From Ruminococcus sp. 210702-SL.1.03 (lineage in GTDB: Bacteria; Bacillota; Clostridia; Oscillospirales; Ruminococcaceae), in NCBI RefSeq assembly GCF_020559915.1, contig NZ_JAJCLZ010000008.1, positions 1 through 64,000 on the forward strand: DNA of 64,000 bases. The letters are read 5' to 3'. Of the stretch, positions 54,622-63,860 are shown piece after piece. The position numbers and the translations under genes were made by a program. The notes below the pieces were generated by a model. That model did no database searches. It was not told where the DNA came from and saw nothing but the letters and a program-made list of their open reading frames with translations. How positions within the stretch are numbered: the stretch's first letter is position 1; every line of letters starts with the position of its first letter.

Positions 54622-54635
54622 TTCATAATTATGAA
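54622..54635. promoter_or_regulatory. perfect palindrome between fabD and fabH
   Basis: TTCATAATTATGAA, a 14-bp perfect palindrome; a related half (AATAATTATGTTC) lies at about 54656-54668. Candidate site for a lipid-synthesis repressor acting on both divergent units. No convincing sigma-A promoter pair is visible in this 421-bp gap, which otherwise is AT-rich and without genes. Confidence 0.45.
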
Positions 54636-54859
54636 ACTTTATTCGTTATGTTTGTTAATAATTATGTTCTATAATATAGTCAGTAGTGTACTCAGCCCGA
54701 ATATGCGGCGGCGTACCGATATTACGTTATTCAATGTGAATATTATAGCATATTTTTTTTATTTGTTCAATAATTTTTACAGTTTTTTTGTGCGTCAAGG
54801 TGTAAACATTTTTTTGCATTTCGCAGCGCCGAAAAAGCGGAAGGGAAAGGGTGTCAGCA

Positions 54860-55861
54860 ATGCTGAAAACTAATGGAGTAAAAATAAAAGGCGTGGGCAG
54901 ATATGCGCCCGAGATCGTGGCGACCAACGACGACTACGCCAAGATAGTGGAAACTAACGACGAATGGATAACTCAGCGCACGGGCATAAAGACCCGCCAT
55001 ATCTCAAACGGCGAGCCTACCTACTACTTAGGCGCTATGGCGGCTAAAGAAGCTATTGCGAACGCGGGCATATCTGCTGAGGAGATCGGGCTGATACTCG
55101 CAAGCACCTGCACGCCCGATTATTACACCCCCTCTACAGCCTGCTTAGTACAGCGCGAGCTTGGCGTTTCGGGCTGCCCCGCTATTGATATAAACTGCGC
55201 CTGCTCGGGCTTCGTTTACGCGGTGGATATGGCTAAGCGCTACCTCGCCGAGGGCGATATAAAGTACGTTCTGGTAGTGGCTGCCGAAGAGCTTTCAAAG
55301 TTCGTTGATTATACCGACAGATCTACCTGCATACTTTTCGGCGACGCAGCCGCAGCGGTAGTTCTCGAAAAGGAAGAGGACACCCTCTTTGCCAGCTACA
55401 CCGCCGCCGACGGAATGGGCGCGCCCTACCTCGTGGCACGCGCTCTGCTGACGACAAATCCTTTCCGCCAGACCGAGAGCGAGTTTGACATGAATATGCC
55501 CGAGCCGAACAAGCATTTCCTGCTTCAGGACGGCAAGGAAGTATACAAGTTCGCGACCAAGGCTCTGCCAAAGGCGGTAGAAGAAGCATGCAAAAAGGCG
55601 GATATATCCCCCGAAGAGCTCGACGCAATAATCCCCCATCAGGCAAACATCCGCATAATAGAAACTGCGGCTAAGCACCTCAAAGTACCTATGGATAAAA
55701 TGGTGCTCAATATTTCCGATTACGGCAACACCTCCTCCGCTTCTATCCCCGGCGCATTTTACGACGGCGTGAACAGCGGCAGGATAAAGCGCGGCGACAA
55801 GGTATGCTTCGTAGGCTTCGGCGGCGGACTTACCTACGGTGCGGTAGTAATTGAATACTAA
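54860..55861 (+). CDS. fabH: beta-ketoacyl-ACP synthase III
   Basis: 333 residues. It starts each fatty acid by condensing acetyl- or branched acyl-CoA with malonyl-ACP. The triad is Cys115 in CACSGF, His260 in IPHQANIRI and Asn290 in DYGNTSSAS. ATG 54860 is chosen with AGGGTG 8 bases upstream; a GTG at 54851 in the same frame would add three residues. First gene of the ten-gene fab/acc operon. Confidence 0.96.
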   Translation: MLKTNGVKIKGVGRYAPEIVATNDDYAKIVETNDEWITQRTGIKTRHISNGEPTYYLGAMAAKEAIANAGISAEEIGLILASTCTPDYYTPSTACLVQRELGVSGCPAIDINCACSGFVYAVDMAKRYLAEGDIKYVLVVAAEELSKFVDYTDRSTCILFGDAAAAVVLEKEEDTLFASYTAADGMGAPYLVARALLTTNPFRQTESEFDMNMPEPNKHFLLQDGKEVYKFATKALPKAVEEACKKADISPEELDAIIPHQANIRIIETAAKHLKVPMDKMVLNISDYGNTSSASIPGAFYDGVNSGRIKRGDKVCFVGFGGGLTYGAVVIEY

Positions 55862-55919
55862 GGATACACATACATATATGATCAATGCCCTGCGGGGCGC
55901 TTTAAAGGAGAGGATCTCA

Positions 55920-56855
55920 ATGACTACTAAAAAAACAAGGATAACCGAACTGCTCGGCATCAAGTACCCCATTTTTCAGGGCGGCATGGCTTGGATAGCT
56001 GAGTCTACCCTCGCGGCGGCTGTTTCAAACGCAGGCGGCTTAGGCATAATCGCGGGCGGCTCTGCACCCATCGACTATCTTCGCGAGCAGATACGCCGCT
56101 GCAAATCGCTGACGGACAAGCCTTTCGGCGTGAACATCATGCTGATGAGCCCCAACGCTGAGGAGCTGGCGCAGCTCGTTATAGAAGAGGGCGTGCCCGT
56201 AGTTACCACAGGCGCAGGCAACCCCGGCAAATTCATGGCTGCTTGGAAAGAAGCGGGCGTAAAAGTAATACCCGTAGTTCCCTCGGTAGCTCTTGCGAAG
56301 AGAATGGAGCGCTCGGGCGCTGACGCAGTTATCGCAGAGGGCACAGAGTCGGGCGGACACATCGGCGAAAACACCACCATGTGCCTTGTTCCGCAGGTAG
56401 TAGACGCGGTAGAGATACCCGTTCTTGCGGCGGGCGGCATCGCCGACGGCAGAGGCATAGCGGCTTCCTTCATGCTGGGCGCTGAGGGCGTTCAGGTAGG
56501 TACGCGCTTCCTTGCGGCGGACGAGTGCCAGGTGAACCCCGTTTACAAAGAGCTGGTGGTAAAGGCTAAGGACACCGACAGCGTGGTTACGGGCAGATAT
56601 ACAGGCCACCCGTGCAGAAACGTAAAGACCAAGTTCTCGAAAATGCTGGCAAACGGCGAAAAGGACGGCAGCCTTACCCCCGAGCAGTTTGAGGAAGTTA
56701 CCCTCGGCTCGCTGAGAAAGGCAGTACAGGACGGCAACCTTGACGAAGGCTCTTTCCTCTGCGGCGCTATCGCAGGAATGGTAAAGGAAGTAAAGCCCTG
56801 CAAGGATATAATAGAAGAGATGTTCGGCGAGGCGGAAGCGCTGCTGAGCAAGTGA
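55920..56855 (+). CDS. fabK: enoyl-ACP reductase, FabK flavoprotein
   Basis: 311 residues. FMN-dependent trans-2-enoyl-ACP reductase (or the closely related nitronate monooxygenase fold). YPIFQGGMAWI, NAGGLGIIAGGS, EGTESGGHIGE, LAAGGIADGRGIA and GAEGVQVGTRFLA are FabK signatures. Start at 55920 follows AAAGGAGAGG; an earlier in-frame ATG lacks a site. FabK in place of FabI makes this pathway insensitive to triclosan in known cases. Confidence 0.94.
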   Translation: MTTKKTRITELLGIKYPIFQGGMAWIAESTLAAAVSNAGGLGIIAGGSAPIDYLREQIRRCKSLTDKPFGVNIMLMSPNAEELAQLVIEEGVPVVTTGAGNPGKFMAAWKEAGVKVIPVVPSVALAKRMERSGADAVIAEGTESGGHIGENTTMCLVPQVVDAVEIPVLAAGGIADGRGIAASFMLGAEGVQVGTRFLAADECQVNPVYKELVVKAKDTDSVVTGRYTGHPCRNVKTKFSKMLANGEKDGSLTPEQFEEVTLGSLRKAVQDGNLDEGSFLCGAIAGMVKEVKPCKDIIEEMFGEAEALLSK

Positions 56856-56879
56856 GATGATAAACGGAGGATATAGGAT

Positions 56880-57614
56880 ATGTCAACTGCAATAATCACA
56901 GGTTCATCAAGAGGTATAGGCGCTTCCATAGCGCTGCGTCTGGCTAAGGACGGCTACGATATAGCACTCAACGATATAAGCGAGGCTATGTTCGAGGACA
57001 ACGACATAATGGATAAGATAAGAGCCGAGGGCGTTATCTGCGAAAAATTCATCGCTGACGTTTCCAACTACGCGCAGTGCGAGCAGATGGTAAAGGACAT
57101 AAAGGCGAAGTTCGGCACTATCGACGTGCTGGTAAACAACGCAGGGATCACCCGCGACGGGCTTCTCGCAAGAATGAGCGAGGAGAATTTCGACACAGTT
57201 ATCGCTGTAAACGAGAAGAGCGTTTTCAACATGACAAAGTTCGTAGGCAGCGTAATGATGAAGCAGCGCAGCGGAAAGATAATAAATCTCTCTTCCGTAG
57301 CGGGTCTTTGGGGCAACCCCGGTCAGCTCAATTACTCCGCATCTAAGGCGGCTATAATCGGTATGACTAAGACGGTAGCGAAAGAGCTCGGCTCGCGCGG
57401 GATAACCTGCAACGCCGTAGCCCCCGGCTTTATAAAGACCCCCATGACCGACAAACTCACCGAGGCGCAGAAGGAGAACATACTGCGCATGATAGCTATG
57501 AGAAGATACGGCACGGTAGAGGAGATCTCGGGCGTTGTATCGTTCCTTGCATCTAAGGACGCAAGCTACGTTACGGGTCAGGTGATAGAGATCTCAGGCG
57601 GACTTTCGATGTAA
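56880..57614 (+). CDS. fabG: 3-oxoacyl-ACP reductase
   Basis: 244 residues, SDR fold. NADP-binding TGSSRGIGASIA, NNAG at 86-89, catalytic Ser139, Tyr152 and Lys156 (NLSSVAG; YSASK). Reduces beta-ketoacyl-ACP. GGAGG precedes ATG. Fourth elongation-cycle enzyme of this operon together with fabF and fabZ. Confidence 0.96.
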   Translation: MSTAIITGSSRGIGASIALRLAKDGYDIALNDISEAMFEDNDIMDKIRAEGVICEKFIADVSNYAQCEQMVKDIKAKFGTIDVLVNNAGITRDGLLARMSEENFDTVIAVNEKSVFNMTKFVGSVMMKQRSGKIINLSSVAGLWGNPGQLNYSASKAAIIGMTKTVAKELGSRGITCNAVAPGFIKTPMTDKLTEAQKENILRMIAMRRYGTVEEISGVVSFLASKDASYVTGQVIEISGGLSM

Positions 57615-57637
57615 TGAAAGAGAGGTAATAAAGCGCT

Positions 57638-58873
57638 ATGAAAAGAGTTGTAATAACAGGAATGGGCACTATAAACCCGCTGGGCAACAACGTGCCGCAG
57701 TTTTGCGAGGGTCTGAAAGAGGGCAGACTGGGTATAAGCAAGATAGACCAGTTCGACTGCTCTGATTTTGACGTAAAGTGCGTAGGCGCAGTAAAGGACT
57801 TCGACCCCCTTACCGCCATAGATAAAAAAGAGAGCCGCAGAATGGACCGCTTCACCCAGTTTGCAGTATGCGCGGCTGACGAAGCTATGAAAGACGCTGG
57901 CAGCGATTTTAAGGATGTAGACCCTTACAGAGCGGGCGTGATAATCGGCGTAGGCATAGGCGGACTCAACCTTACCGAGCAGGAGCACGCGAAATTCCTC
58001 GCTAAGCCCGATAAGATAAGCGTTTTCTATATCCCGATGATGATAGCGAACATGGCGGCGGGTACTGTTTCGATGAAAACAGGCTTCAAGGGCGACAACT
58101 ACGCTACCGTTACCGCTTGCGCTTCGGGCACTCACGCAGTGGGCGAAGCTTTCAGAAAGATAAAGGACGGCTACCTCGACGTAGCTATCGCGGGCGGCGC
58201 TGAGAGCTGCATCTCGCGCTTTGCGCTGGCGGGCTTCAACAATATGAAGGCGCTTTCGCGCGAGGAAGACCCCGAAAAGGCTAGTACGCCTTTCGACCTC
58301 AACCGCAAGGGCTTTGTACTGGGCGAGGGCTGCGGAATACTCGTTCTCGAAGAGTACGAGCACGCTAAGGCACGCGGTGCCAAGATATACGCCGAGGTGG
58401 CAGGCTACGGCGCTACCTGCGACGCTTACCACATGACCAGCCCTTCGCCGACGGGCGAGGCTGCGGCTGCCGCTATGAAGGCTGCTTACACTGAGGCAGG
58501 TCTTGCGCCGGAAGACGTTACCTACATCAACGCCCACGGCACTTCCACCCACCTCAACGACGCTTACGAAACTATCGCGATAAAGATAGCGCTGGGCGAA
58601 GAGGCGGCTAAGAAGACTATCATAAATTCCACCAAGTCGATGACGGGCCACCTGCTGGGCGCTACCGGCGCGGTAGAGGCGATAGCCACCGCTTTGCAGA
58701 TAAACGAGGGCTTTATACACCAGACCATCGGCTATGAAACTCCCGACCCCGAGTGCGACCTTGACTACTGCACCGAGGGACTTCGCAAGACTGAGATAAA
58801 GGCTGCGCTTTCAAACTCGCTTGGCTTCGGCGGACACAACGCTACCATCTGTCTGAAAAAGTTTGCTGACTGA
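57638..58873 (+). CDS. fabF: beta-ketoacyl-ACP synthase II
   Basis: 411 residues. Condensing enzyme for chain extension. Cys161 in TACASGTH, His in NAHGTSTHLND, His in TGHLLGATG. Start with GAGAGG upstream. Sits 23 bp after fabG. Confidence 0.97.
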   Translation: MKRVVITGMGTINPLGNNVPQFCEGLKEGRLGISKIDQFDCSDFDVKCVGAVKDFDPLTAIDKKESRRMDRFTQFAVCAADEAMKDAGSDFKDVDPYRAGVIIGVGIGGLNLTEQEHAKFLAKPDKISVFYIPMMIANMAAGTVSMKTGFKGDNYATVTACASGTHAVGEAFRKIKDGYLDVAIAGGAESCISRFALAGFNNMKALSREEDPEKASTPFDLNRKGFVLGEGCGILVLEEYEHAKARGAKIYAEVAGYGATCDAYHMTSPSPTGEAAAAAMKAAYTEAGLAPEDVTYINAHGTSTHLNDAYETIAIKIALGEEAAKKTIINSTKSMTGHLLGATGAVEAIATALQINEGFIHQTIGYETPDPECDLDYCTEGLRKTEIKAALSNSLGFGGHNATICLKKFAD

Positions 58874-58896
58874 TTTTACGGGGAGGATATTTTGAA

Positions 58897-59379
58897 ATGA
58901 GCAAGATCTTTGATATAATCGACGTAGAGGCGATAGAAAAACTCGCCGATATAGTGAACGAAAAGGACTTAGGCGAGATAACCGTAGGCTACGAGGGCAA
59001 GAGCGTTACCGTAAAGGGCAAAAAGCCTGCGCCGCCCGCACCACCTGCAGGTGGTTTCGCACCCGCTATGCCCCCTGTATCGCCAGCAGCGGCAGCCGCC
59101 GTTACCGAGCCGATAGAGATGTCGCCAAAGACTGAGGAGATAAGCGGAACACCCGTAAAAGCGCCGATAGTGGGCACATATTACTCAAAGCCCCGCCCCG
59201 ACGCCGCGCCTTTCGTAACAGTTGGCAGCAAGGTGAAAAAAGGCGATGTGCTGTATATCCTCGAGACCATGAAGGTGATGAACGAGATAGCGGCAGAGAG
59301 CGACGGAATAGTTACCAAGATACTGGTAGCCGACGGCGATTCGCTAGAGTACGGACAGACCGTAATGATACTGGGCTGA
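58897..59379 (+). CDS. accB: biotin carboxyl carrier protein of acetyl-CoA carboxylase
   Basis: 160 residues. A Pro/Ala-rich linker (about 42-70) joins an N-terminal part to the biotinyl domain (about 85-160). Biotin is placed on Lys126 in [15 protein letters not shown] before ATG. It carries CO2 between AccC and AccAD. Confidence 0.96.
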   Translation: MSKIFDIIDVEAIEKLADIVNEKDLGEITVGYEGKSVTVKGKKPAPPAPPAGGFAPAMPPVSPAAAAAVTEPIEMSPKTEEISGTPVKAPIVGTYYSKPRPDAAPFVTVGSKVKKGDVLYILETMKVMNEIAAESDGIVTKILVADGDSLEYGQTVMILG

Positions 59380-59398
59380 TAAACGGAGGATACAAAAA

Positions 59399-59830
59399 AT
59401 GGCTGTAATAATGGATAAAGAGCAGATAAAGGAAGTAATACCCCACCGCGACCCCTTTCTGCTTATAGACGAGATAAACGAGCTGGAGGTAGGCAAGAGG
59501 GTAGTGGCTACAAAGTACATCAAGGCTGAGGATTTTTGGTTCAAGGGTCATTTTCCCGAGTACCCCGTTACCCCCGGCGTGCTGATGATAGAGATGCTGG
59601 CGCAGGCGGGCGCGGTAGCGCTGCTTTCCATGCCCGAGAACAAGGGAAAGATAGGCTTTTTCGGCGGCATAAACAACGCTAAGTTCCGCAAGCAGGTAGT
59701 TCCCGGCGACGTGCTGCGTCTGGAAGTTGAGATAACAAAGGTAAAAGGCCCTGTAGGCTACGGCAAGGGCGTTGCTACCGTAGATGGCAAAAAGGCAGTT
59801 TCGGCTGAGATCTCCTTTGCTATAAAGTAA
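59399..59830 (+). CDS. fabZ: 3-hydroxyacyl-ACP dehydratase
   Basis: 143 residues, hot-dog fold. Catalytic His51 in [10 protein letters not shown] and Glu65 in MIEMLAQ. Early [10 protein letters not shown] is the family block. No FabA is present, so saturated/unsaturated branching depends on other factors. GGAGG upstream. Confidence 0.96.
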   Translation: MAVIMDKEQIKEVIPHRDPFLLIDEINELEVGKRVVATKYIKAEDFWFKGHFPEYPVTPGVLMIEMLAQAGAVALLSMPENKGKIGFFGGINNAKFRKQVVPGDVLRLEVEITKVKGPVGYGKGVATVDGKKAVSAEISFAIK

Positions 59831-59854
59831 GCGGAAGGAGCTGTAATAAAAACC

Positions 59855-61198
59855 ATGTTCAAAAAGGTTTTGATAGCAAACCGCGGCGAGATAGCGGTGC
59901 GCATAATACGCGCCTGCCGCGAGCTGGGTCTGCGCACCGTGGCGGTGTATTCAGAGGCTGACAGAAGCGCTCTGCACGCCAAGATAGCCGACGAGGCGGT
60001 ATGCATAGGCCCTGCCGCCAGCAGCGAGAGCTACCTGAACGTCCGCGCGATAATAGGCGCTTGCGAGATCACGGGTGCTGACGCTATACACCCCGGCTTC
60101 GGCTTTCTTTCCGAAAACGCTTCGTTTGCGCGTACCTGCGAAAAGTGCGGAATAACGTTTATAGGCCCCGACTCGCACAGCATAGAGATGCTGGGCGATA
60201 AGGCGGCGGCTAAAGAGGCTATGAAGGCTGCGGGCGTGCCCGTTATCACAGGATCTGACGGCGCTGTAAAAAGCTTTGAGGAAGCAAAGCGCATAGCTGC
60301 CGAGATAGGCTACCCCGTGATGGTAAAAGCCTCGGCGGGCGGCGGCGGAAGAGGAATACGCATAGTAGAAAAGGCGGAGGAGCTGGAAAACCAGATAAAC
60401 GCCGCCAAGCAGGAAGCTCTCTCGGCTTTCGGCAACGACGAGATATACATAGAGAAATTTGTGGTAAATCCGAAGCATATCGAGATACAGATACTTGCCG
60501 ACTCGCAGGGCAACGTTATCTCGCTGGGCGAGCGCGACTGTTCTATGCAGCGCCGCAACCAGAAAGTGCTGGAGGAAGCGCCATCTACCGTTATCGACGA
60601 GGACACCCGCCGAAAAATGGGCGAGGCTGCCTGTGCCGCGGCTAAGGTATGCGGCTACAAAAACGCCGGCACGATAGAGTTTCTTGTGGATAAGGATAAG
60701 CATTTCTACTTTATGGAAATGAATACGCGCATACAGGTAGAGCACCCGATTACCGAGGAGGTGACGGGCGTTGATATAGTAAAAGAGCAGCTTCGCATAG
60801 CGGCGGGCGAGCCCCTCTCGTACAAGCAGGAGGATATAAAGCTCAGCGGCCACGCGATAGAGTGCCGCATAAACGCCGAGAACCCCGCTATGAACTTCAT
60901 GCCCTCGCCCGGCGTGATAGATTCGCTCTTTATCCCCGGCGGCCCCGGCGTGCGAGTAGACACGGCTGTTTATCAGGGCTACGAGATAACGCCTTATTAC
61001 GACTCTATGATAGCGAAGCTGATAGTACACGGCAAAGACCGCGAAGAGGCTATCGCGAAAATGAAATGGGCGCTGGCTGAGTTTATAGTAGACGGCGTCA
61101 GCACCAATATAGATTTTCATCTGAAGCTTATACGCACCGAAGCCTTTGAAAAGGGCGATTACGACAACGGCTATCTCAACCGCGTTAAGCTTATCTAA
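59855..61198 (+). CDS. accC: biotin carboxylase subunit of acetyl-CoA carboxylase
   Basis: 447 residues. ATP-grasp fold: KVLIANRGEIAVRIIRA at the front, KASAGGGGRGIR glycine-rich loop, EKFVVNPKHIEIQ, DCSMQRRNQKV, and FMEMNTRIQVEHP with metal-binding Glu. Uses ATP and bicarbonate to carboxylate biotin on AccB. Confidence 0.97.
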   Translation: MFKKVLIANRGEIAVRIIRACRELGLRTVAVYSEADRSALHAKIADEAVCIGPAASSESYLNVRAIIGACEITGADAIHPGFGFLSENASFARTCEKCGITFIGPDSHSIEMLGDKAAAKEAMKAAGVPVITGSDGAVKSFEEAKRIAAEIGYPVMVKASAGGGGRGIRIVEKAEELENQINAAKQEALSAFGNDEIYIEKFVVNPKHIEIQILADSQGNVISLGERDCSMQRRNQKVLEEAPSTVIDEDTRRKMGEAACAAAKVCGYKNAGTIEFLVDKDKHFYFMEMNTRIQVEHPITEEVTGVDIVKEQLRIAAGEPLSYKQEDIKLSGHAIECRINAENPAMNFMPSPGVIDSLFIPGGPGVRVDTAVYQGYEITPYYDSMIAKLIVHGKDREEAIAKMKWALAEFIVDGVSTNIDFHLKLIRTEAFEKGDYDNGYLNRVKLI

Positions 61199-61218
61199 GA
61201 AAGGGGGAGCTTACAGAT

Positions 61219-62100
61219 ATGCTGGAGGATCTTTTTTCAGTAGTGCGCACGCGCTTTAATTACGGCGACGATGACGAGCCGCCAAAGAAAAAAAAGACCG
61301 ATATACCAAAGGGGCTGCTCTTTAAATGCCCCCGCTGCTCGAACAACACCTTTATGGAGGATTTTGCGGCAAACGGCAAGGTATGCCCCCACTGCAACTA
61401 CCATTCGCGCCTTACCGCGCGCGAGCGGCTGGACATCACCATAGATAAGGATAGTTTGGAAGAATTTGACGCAGATATGATCTCGGGCAACCCGATAGAT
61501 TTTCCCGATTACGAAAACAAGCAGCAGGCGCTGCGCGAAAAAACGGGTCTGAAAGACGCCGTAGTGACGGGAAGAGCCAAAATACGCGGCGAGGATATAG
61601 TTATAATAGTAATGGATTCTAACTACATGATGGCTTCTATGGGCAGCGTAGTGGGCGAGAAGATAGCCCGCGCTTTTGAGTACGCTGCCGAGCACCGCCT
61701 TCCCGTCATCGCGTTTACCGCTTCTGGCGGCGCTAGAATGCAGGAGGGCATAGTTTCGCTCATGCAGATGGCCAAGACCTCGGGCGCTGTCGGCAGACAC
61801 AGCGACGCAGGCCTGCTGTACATCACGGTAATGACCGACCCGACTACGGGCGGCGTTACGGCATCGTTCGCCTCGCTGGGCGACATCATAATCGCCGAGC
61901 CGAAGGTGCTGATAGGCTTTGCGGGCAGAAGAGTTATAGAGGGCACTATCCGCCAGCGCCTGCCGGACGATTTTCAGTCGGCAGAATTTATGCTGGAAAA
62001 CGGATTTGTAGATATGATAGTAGAGCGCAAGAGGATGCGCCGCACGCTGGCACATCTGCTCAAGCTGCATAAGCCATATGACGGAGGTGCTGAGCAATGA
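61219..62100 (+). CDS. accD: acetyl-CoA carboxylase, carboxyltransferase beta subunit
   Basis: 293 residues. Zinc ribbon Cys37, Cys40, Cys56, Cys59 (CPRC...CPHC) followed by the crotonase-like core (SGGARMQEG, TTGGVTASFA). Overlaps accA by four bases (ATGA), fitting equal production of the two subunits. Confidence 0.97.
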   Translation: MLEDLFSVVRTRFNYGDDDEPPKKKKTDIPKGLLFKCPRCSNNTFMEDFAANGKVCPHCNYHSRLTARERLDITIDKDSLEEFDADMISGNPIDFPDYENKQQALREKTGLKDAVVTGRAKIRGEDIVIIVMDSNYMMASMGSVVGEKIARAFEYAAEHRLPVIAFTASGGARMQEGIVSLMQMAKTSGAVGRHSDAGLLYITVMTDPTTGGVTASFASLGDIIIAEPKVLIGFAGRRVIEGTIRQRLPDDFQSAEFMLENGFVDMIVERKRMRRTLAHLLKLHKPYDGGAEQ

Positions 62101-62930
62101 GTGAAAATAATATCCCCGCCAGCAAGCGCATGGAGATAATCCGCACCAAGGGCAGACCTACGGTAAAGGACTATATCCCCATGATATTCGACGATTTCTT
62201 CGAGCTGCACGGCGATAGGCTCTATGGCGACGACGGCGCTATAATGGGCGGCGTGGCCTACTTTAAGGGCGTGCCCGTAACGGTGATAGCGCAGGTAAAG
62301 GGCAGAACGCTGGAGGAAAACCAGCAATGCAATTTCGGTATGCCCCACCCTGAGGGCTACCGCAAGGCGCTCAGGCTGGCGCATCAGGCTGAGAAATTCC
62401 ACCGTCCCGTTATATGCTTTGTAGACACCGCGGGCGCGTTTTGCGGCGTAGAGGCTGAAAAGCGCGGACAGGGCGAGGCTATAGCCCGCTCGATAATGGA
62501 ATTTATGGAGCTGAAAACCCCCGTTATCTCGATAATACTGGGCGAGGGCGGCTCGGGCGGAGCGTTGGCTATGTGCGTTTGCGACGAGCTGGCTATGCTG
62601 GAAAACGCGGTGTACTCGGTGATATCTCCGCGCGGATTTGCCTCCATACTCTGGAAAAACGCCGAGCGCGAGAAGGAAGCAGCCGACATCATGAAGATAA
62701 CTGCCGAAGACCTTGTACACTTAAAGGTCTGCGACAGCATAATAAAAGAATCTGACGGCGGTGCCCATACCGACCCCGAGCAGACGGCTGAGAATATTTC
62801 TGAATATATTTCGCAGGCTTTGAAAAGAAATTTGCAAAAAGGGCTTGACGAAATGCTAAATGGGCGTTATAATAAGTTTAGGACAATCGGCGAGTTTAGC
62901 GTGTACGAAGAGGATAGCGAAAGCGAATGA
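62097..62930 (+). CDS. accA: acetyl-CoA carboxylase, carboxyltransferase alpha subunit
   Basis: 277 residues. RPTVKDYIPMIFDDFFELHGDR at the start, DTAGAFCGVEAEKRGQGEAIA and GEGGSGGALAM in the core. With AccD it moves the carboxyl group to acetyl-CoA to give malonyl-CoA for FabD. GGAGG lies inside the end of accD. Confidence 0.97.
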   Translation: MSENNIPASKRMEIIRTKGRPTVKDYIPMIFDDFFELHGDRLYGDDGAIMGGVAYFKGVPVTVIAQVKGRTLEENQQCNFGMPHPEGYRKALRLAHQAEKFHRPVICFVDTAGAFCGVEAEKRGQGEAIARSIMEFMELKTPVISIILGEGGSGGALAMCVCDELAMLENAVYSVISPRGFASILWKNAEREKEAADIMKITAEDLVHLKVCDSIIKESDGGAHTDPEQTAENISEYISQALKRNLQKGLDEMLNGRYNKFRTIGEFSVYEEDSESE

Positions 62931-63032
62931 CCTTTTTCGGCGCAAAGCTGCTGCCTTTGTTTTAGCGGCGAGGTTCTTGAAAAAAAACAGCTCCTCTCCG
63001 GCAATACTCAAATGACAGGAGGTTTGTTTAGA

Positions 63033-63269
63033 ATGGTATTTGACAAGATCCGCGATATTATCGTAGACCAGCTCGACGCGTCTGCTGATGATGTTACCGC
63101 AGAGGCTTCGATCATCGACGATCTGGGCGCTGATTCTCTCGACGTAGTAGACCTTATCAGCTCTGTTGAAGATGAATTTGATGTTGAGATCCCTGATGAA
63201 GAGGTTGAGAACATCAAGACCGTAGGCGACATCGTTTCCTACATCGAAAGCGCTACTTCTGAGGAATAA
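63033..63269 (+). CDS. acpP: acyl carrier protein
   Basis: 78 residues, very acidic. Ser35 in [10 protein letters not shown] takes the phosphopantetheine arm. Start at 63033 with AGGAGG upstream; an in-frame ATG at 63012 lies before that site. Placed last in the operon, 100 bp after accA, instead of next to fabH or fabF as in many species; the gap may contain a separate promoter but I cannot define one. Confidence 0.95.
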   Translation: MVFDKIRDIIVDQLDASADDVTAEASIIDDLGADSLDVVDLISSVEDEFDVEIPDEEVENIKTVGDIVSYIESATSEE

Positions 63270-63300
63270 GCAATTAGCTTTCACTAAAAGAAATCAAATG

Positions 63301-63335
63301 ACGGAACGTGGCTGAAAGTAACGTTCCGTTTTTTC
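63301..63335 (+). terminator. fab/acc operon terminator
   Basis: ACGGAACGT/ACGTTCCGT perfect 9-bp stem, 11-nt loop, seven T. Confidence 0.85.
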
Positions 63336-63363
63336 TTACGATCACCGCGAGGGGGATAAGCTT

Positions 63364-63807
63364 GTGCTTTGGGAAGAAAAAAATTACGATGATATTATAG
63401 ACCTGCCGCACCACGTTTCGGAAAACCACGCGCATATGTCTATACGGGGCAGGGCGGCGCAGTTTTCGGCTTTCGCCGCGCTAAAGGGCTACGATGAAGC
63501 CGTGGCGGAGGCGGCAAGGCGCACCGACAGCCGCCGTGAGCCGGACGAGGACACCGCGCGAGAGATAAACGAGCGGCTGGTATGGCTGATAGAGCATTTG
63601 GCGGAGCTGCCGCGGGTGGAGCTGACGTATTTTGTGCCCGACGAGCGCAAGGCGGGCGGCGCGTATGTGCCCGTGAGCGGTGCTGTGCGCATTTACGACT
63701 CATACGCGAAAGAGCTGGAATTCGTTGGCGGCAAGCGCGTGCCGATAAACGATATTTACAGCATCGAGATCTTAGCCGACCGCGATTATACGGACGAGCA
63801 GACATAA
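63364..63807 (+). CDS. YolD-like protein
   Basis: 147 residues from a GTG with GAGGGGG upstream. HMSIRGRAAQFSAFAALKGYDEAVAEAARRT is the YolD family front; VELTYFVPD, a G-A-Y-V-P-V-S-G strand and INDIYSIEIL make the C-terminal part. YolD-like genes are often paired with Y-family DNA polymerases in SOS contexts; none is visible here, though the next gene is cut off by the window edge and lies on the other strand. Confidence 0.75.
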   Translation: MLWEEKNYDDIIDLPHHVSENHAHMSIRGRAAQFSAFAALKGYDEAVAEAARRTDSRREPDEDTAREINERLVWLIEHLAELPRVELTYFVPDERKAGGAYVPVSGAVRIYDSYAKELEFVGGKRVPINDIYSIEILADRDYTDEQT

Positions 63808-63808
63808 A

Positions 63809-63847
63809 AAAGGCGGGTACGCTTAGTGTATAGCGTACTCGCCTTTG
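63809..63847. terminator. bidirectional terminator
   Basis: AGGCGGGTACGCT against AGCGTACTCGCCT, with A/T-runs on both sides, between convergent genes. Confidence 0.8.
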
Positions 63848-63860
63848 CTGTTTATGTACT

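Noticed and set aside
53512..63269. Whole fab/acc block as a novel biosynthetic cluster
   Set aside because: Every gene is a standard type II fatty-acid enzyme; only the order and divergence of fabD are unusual.
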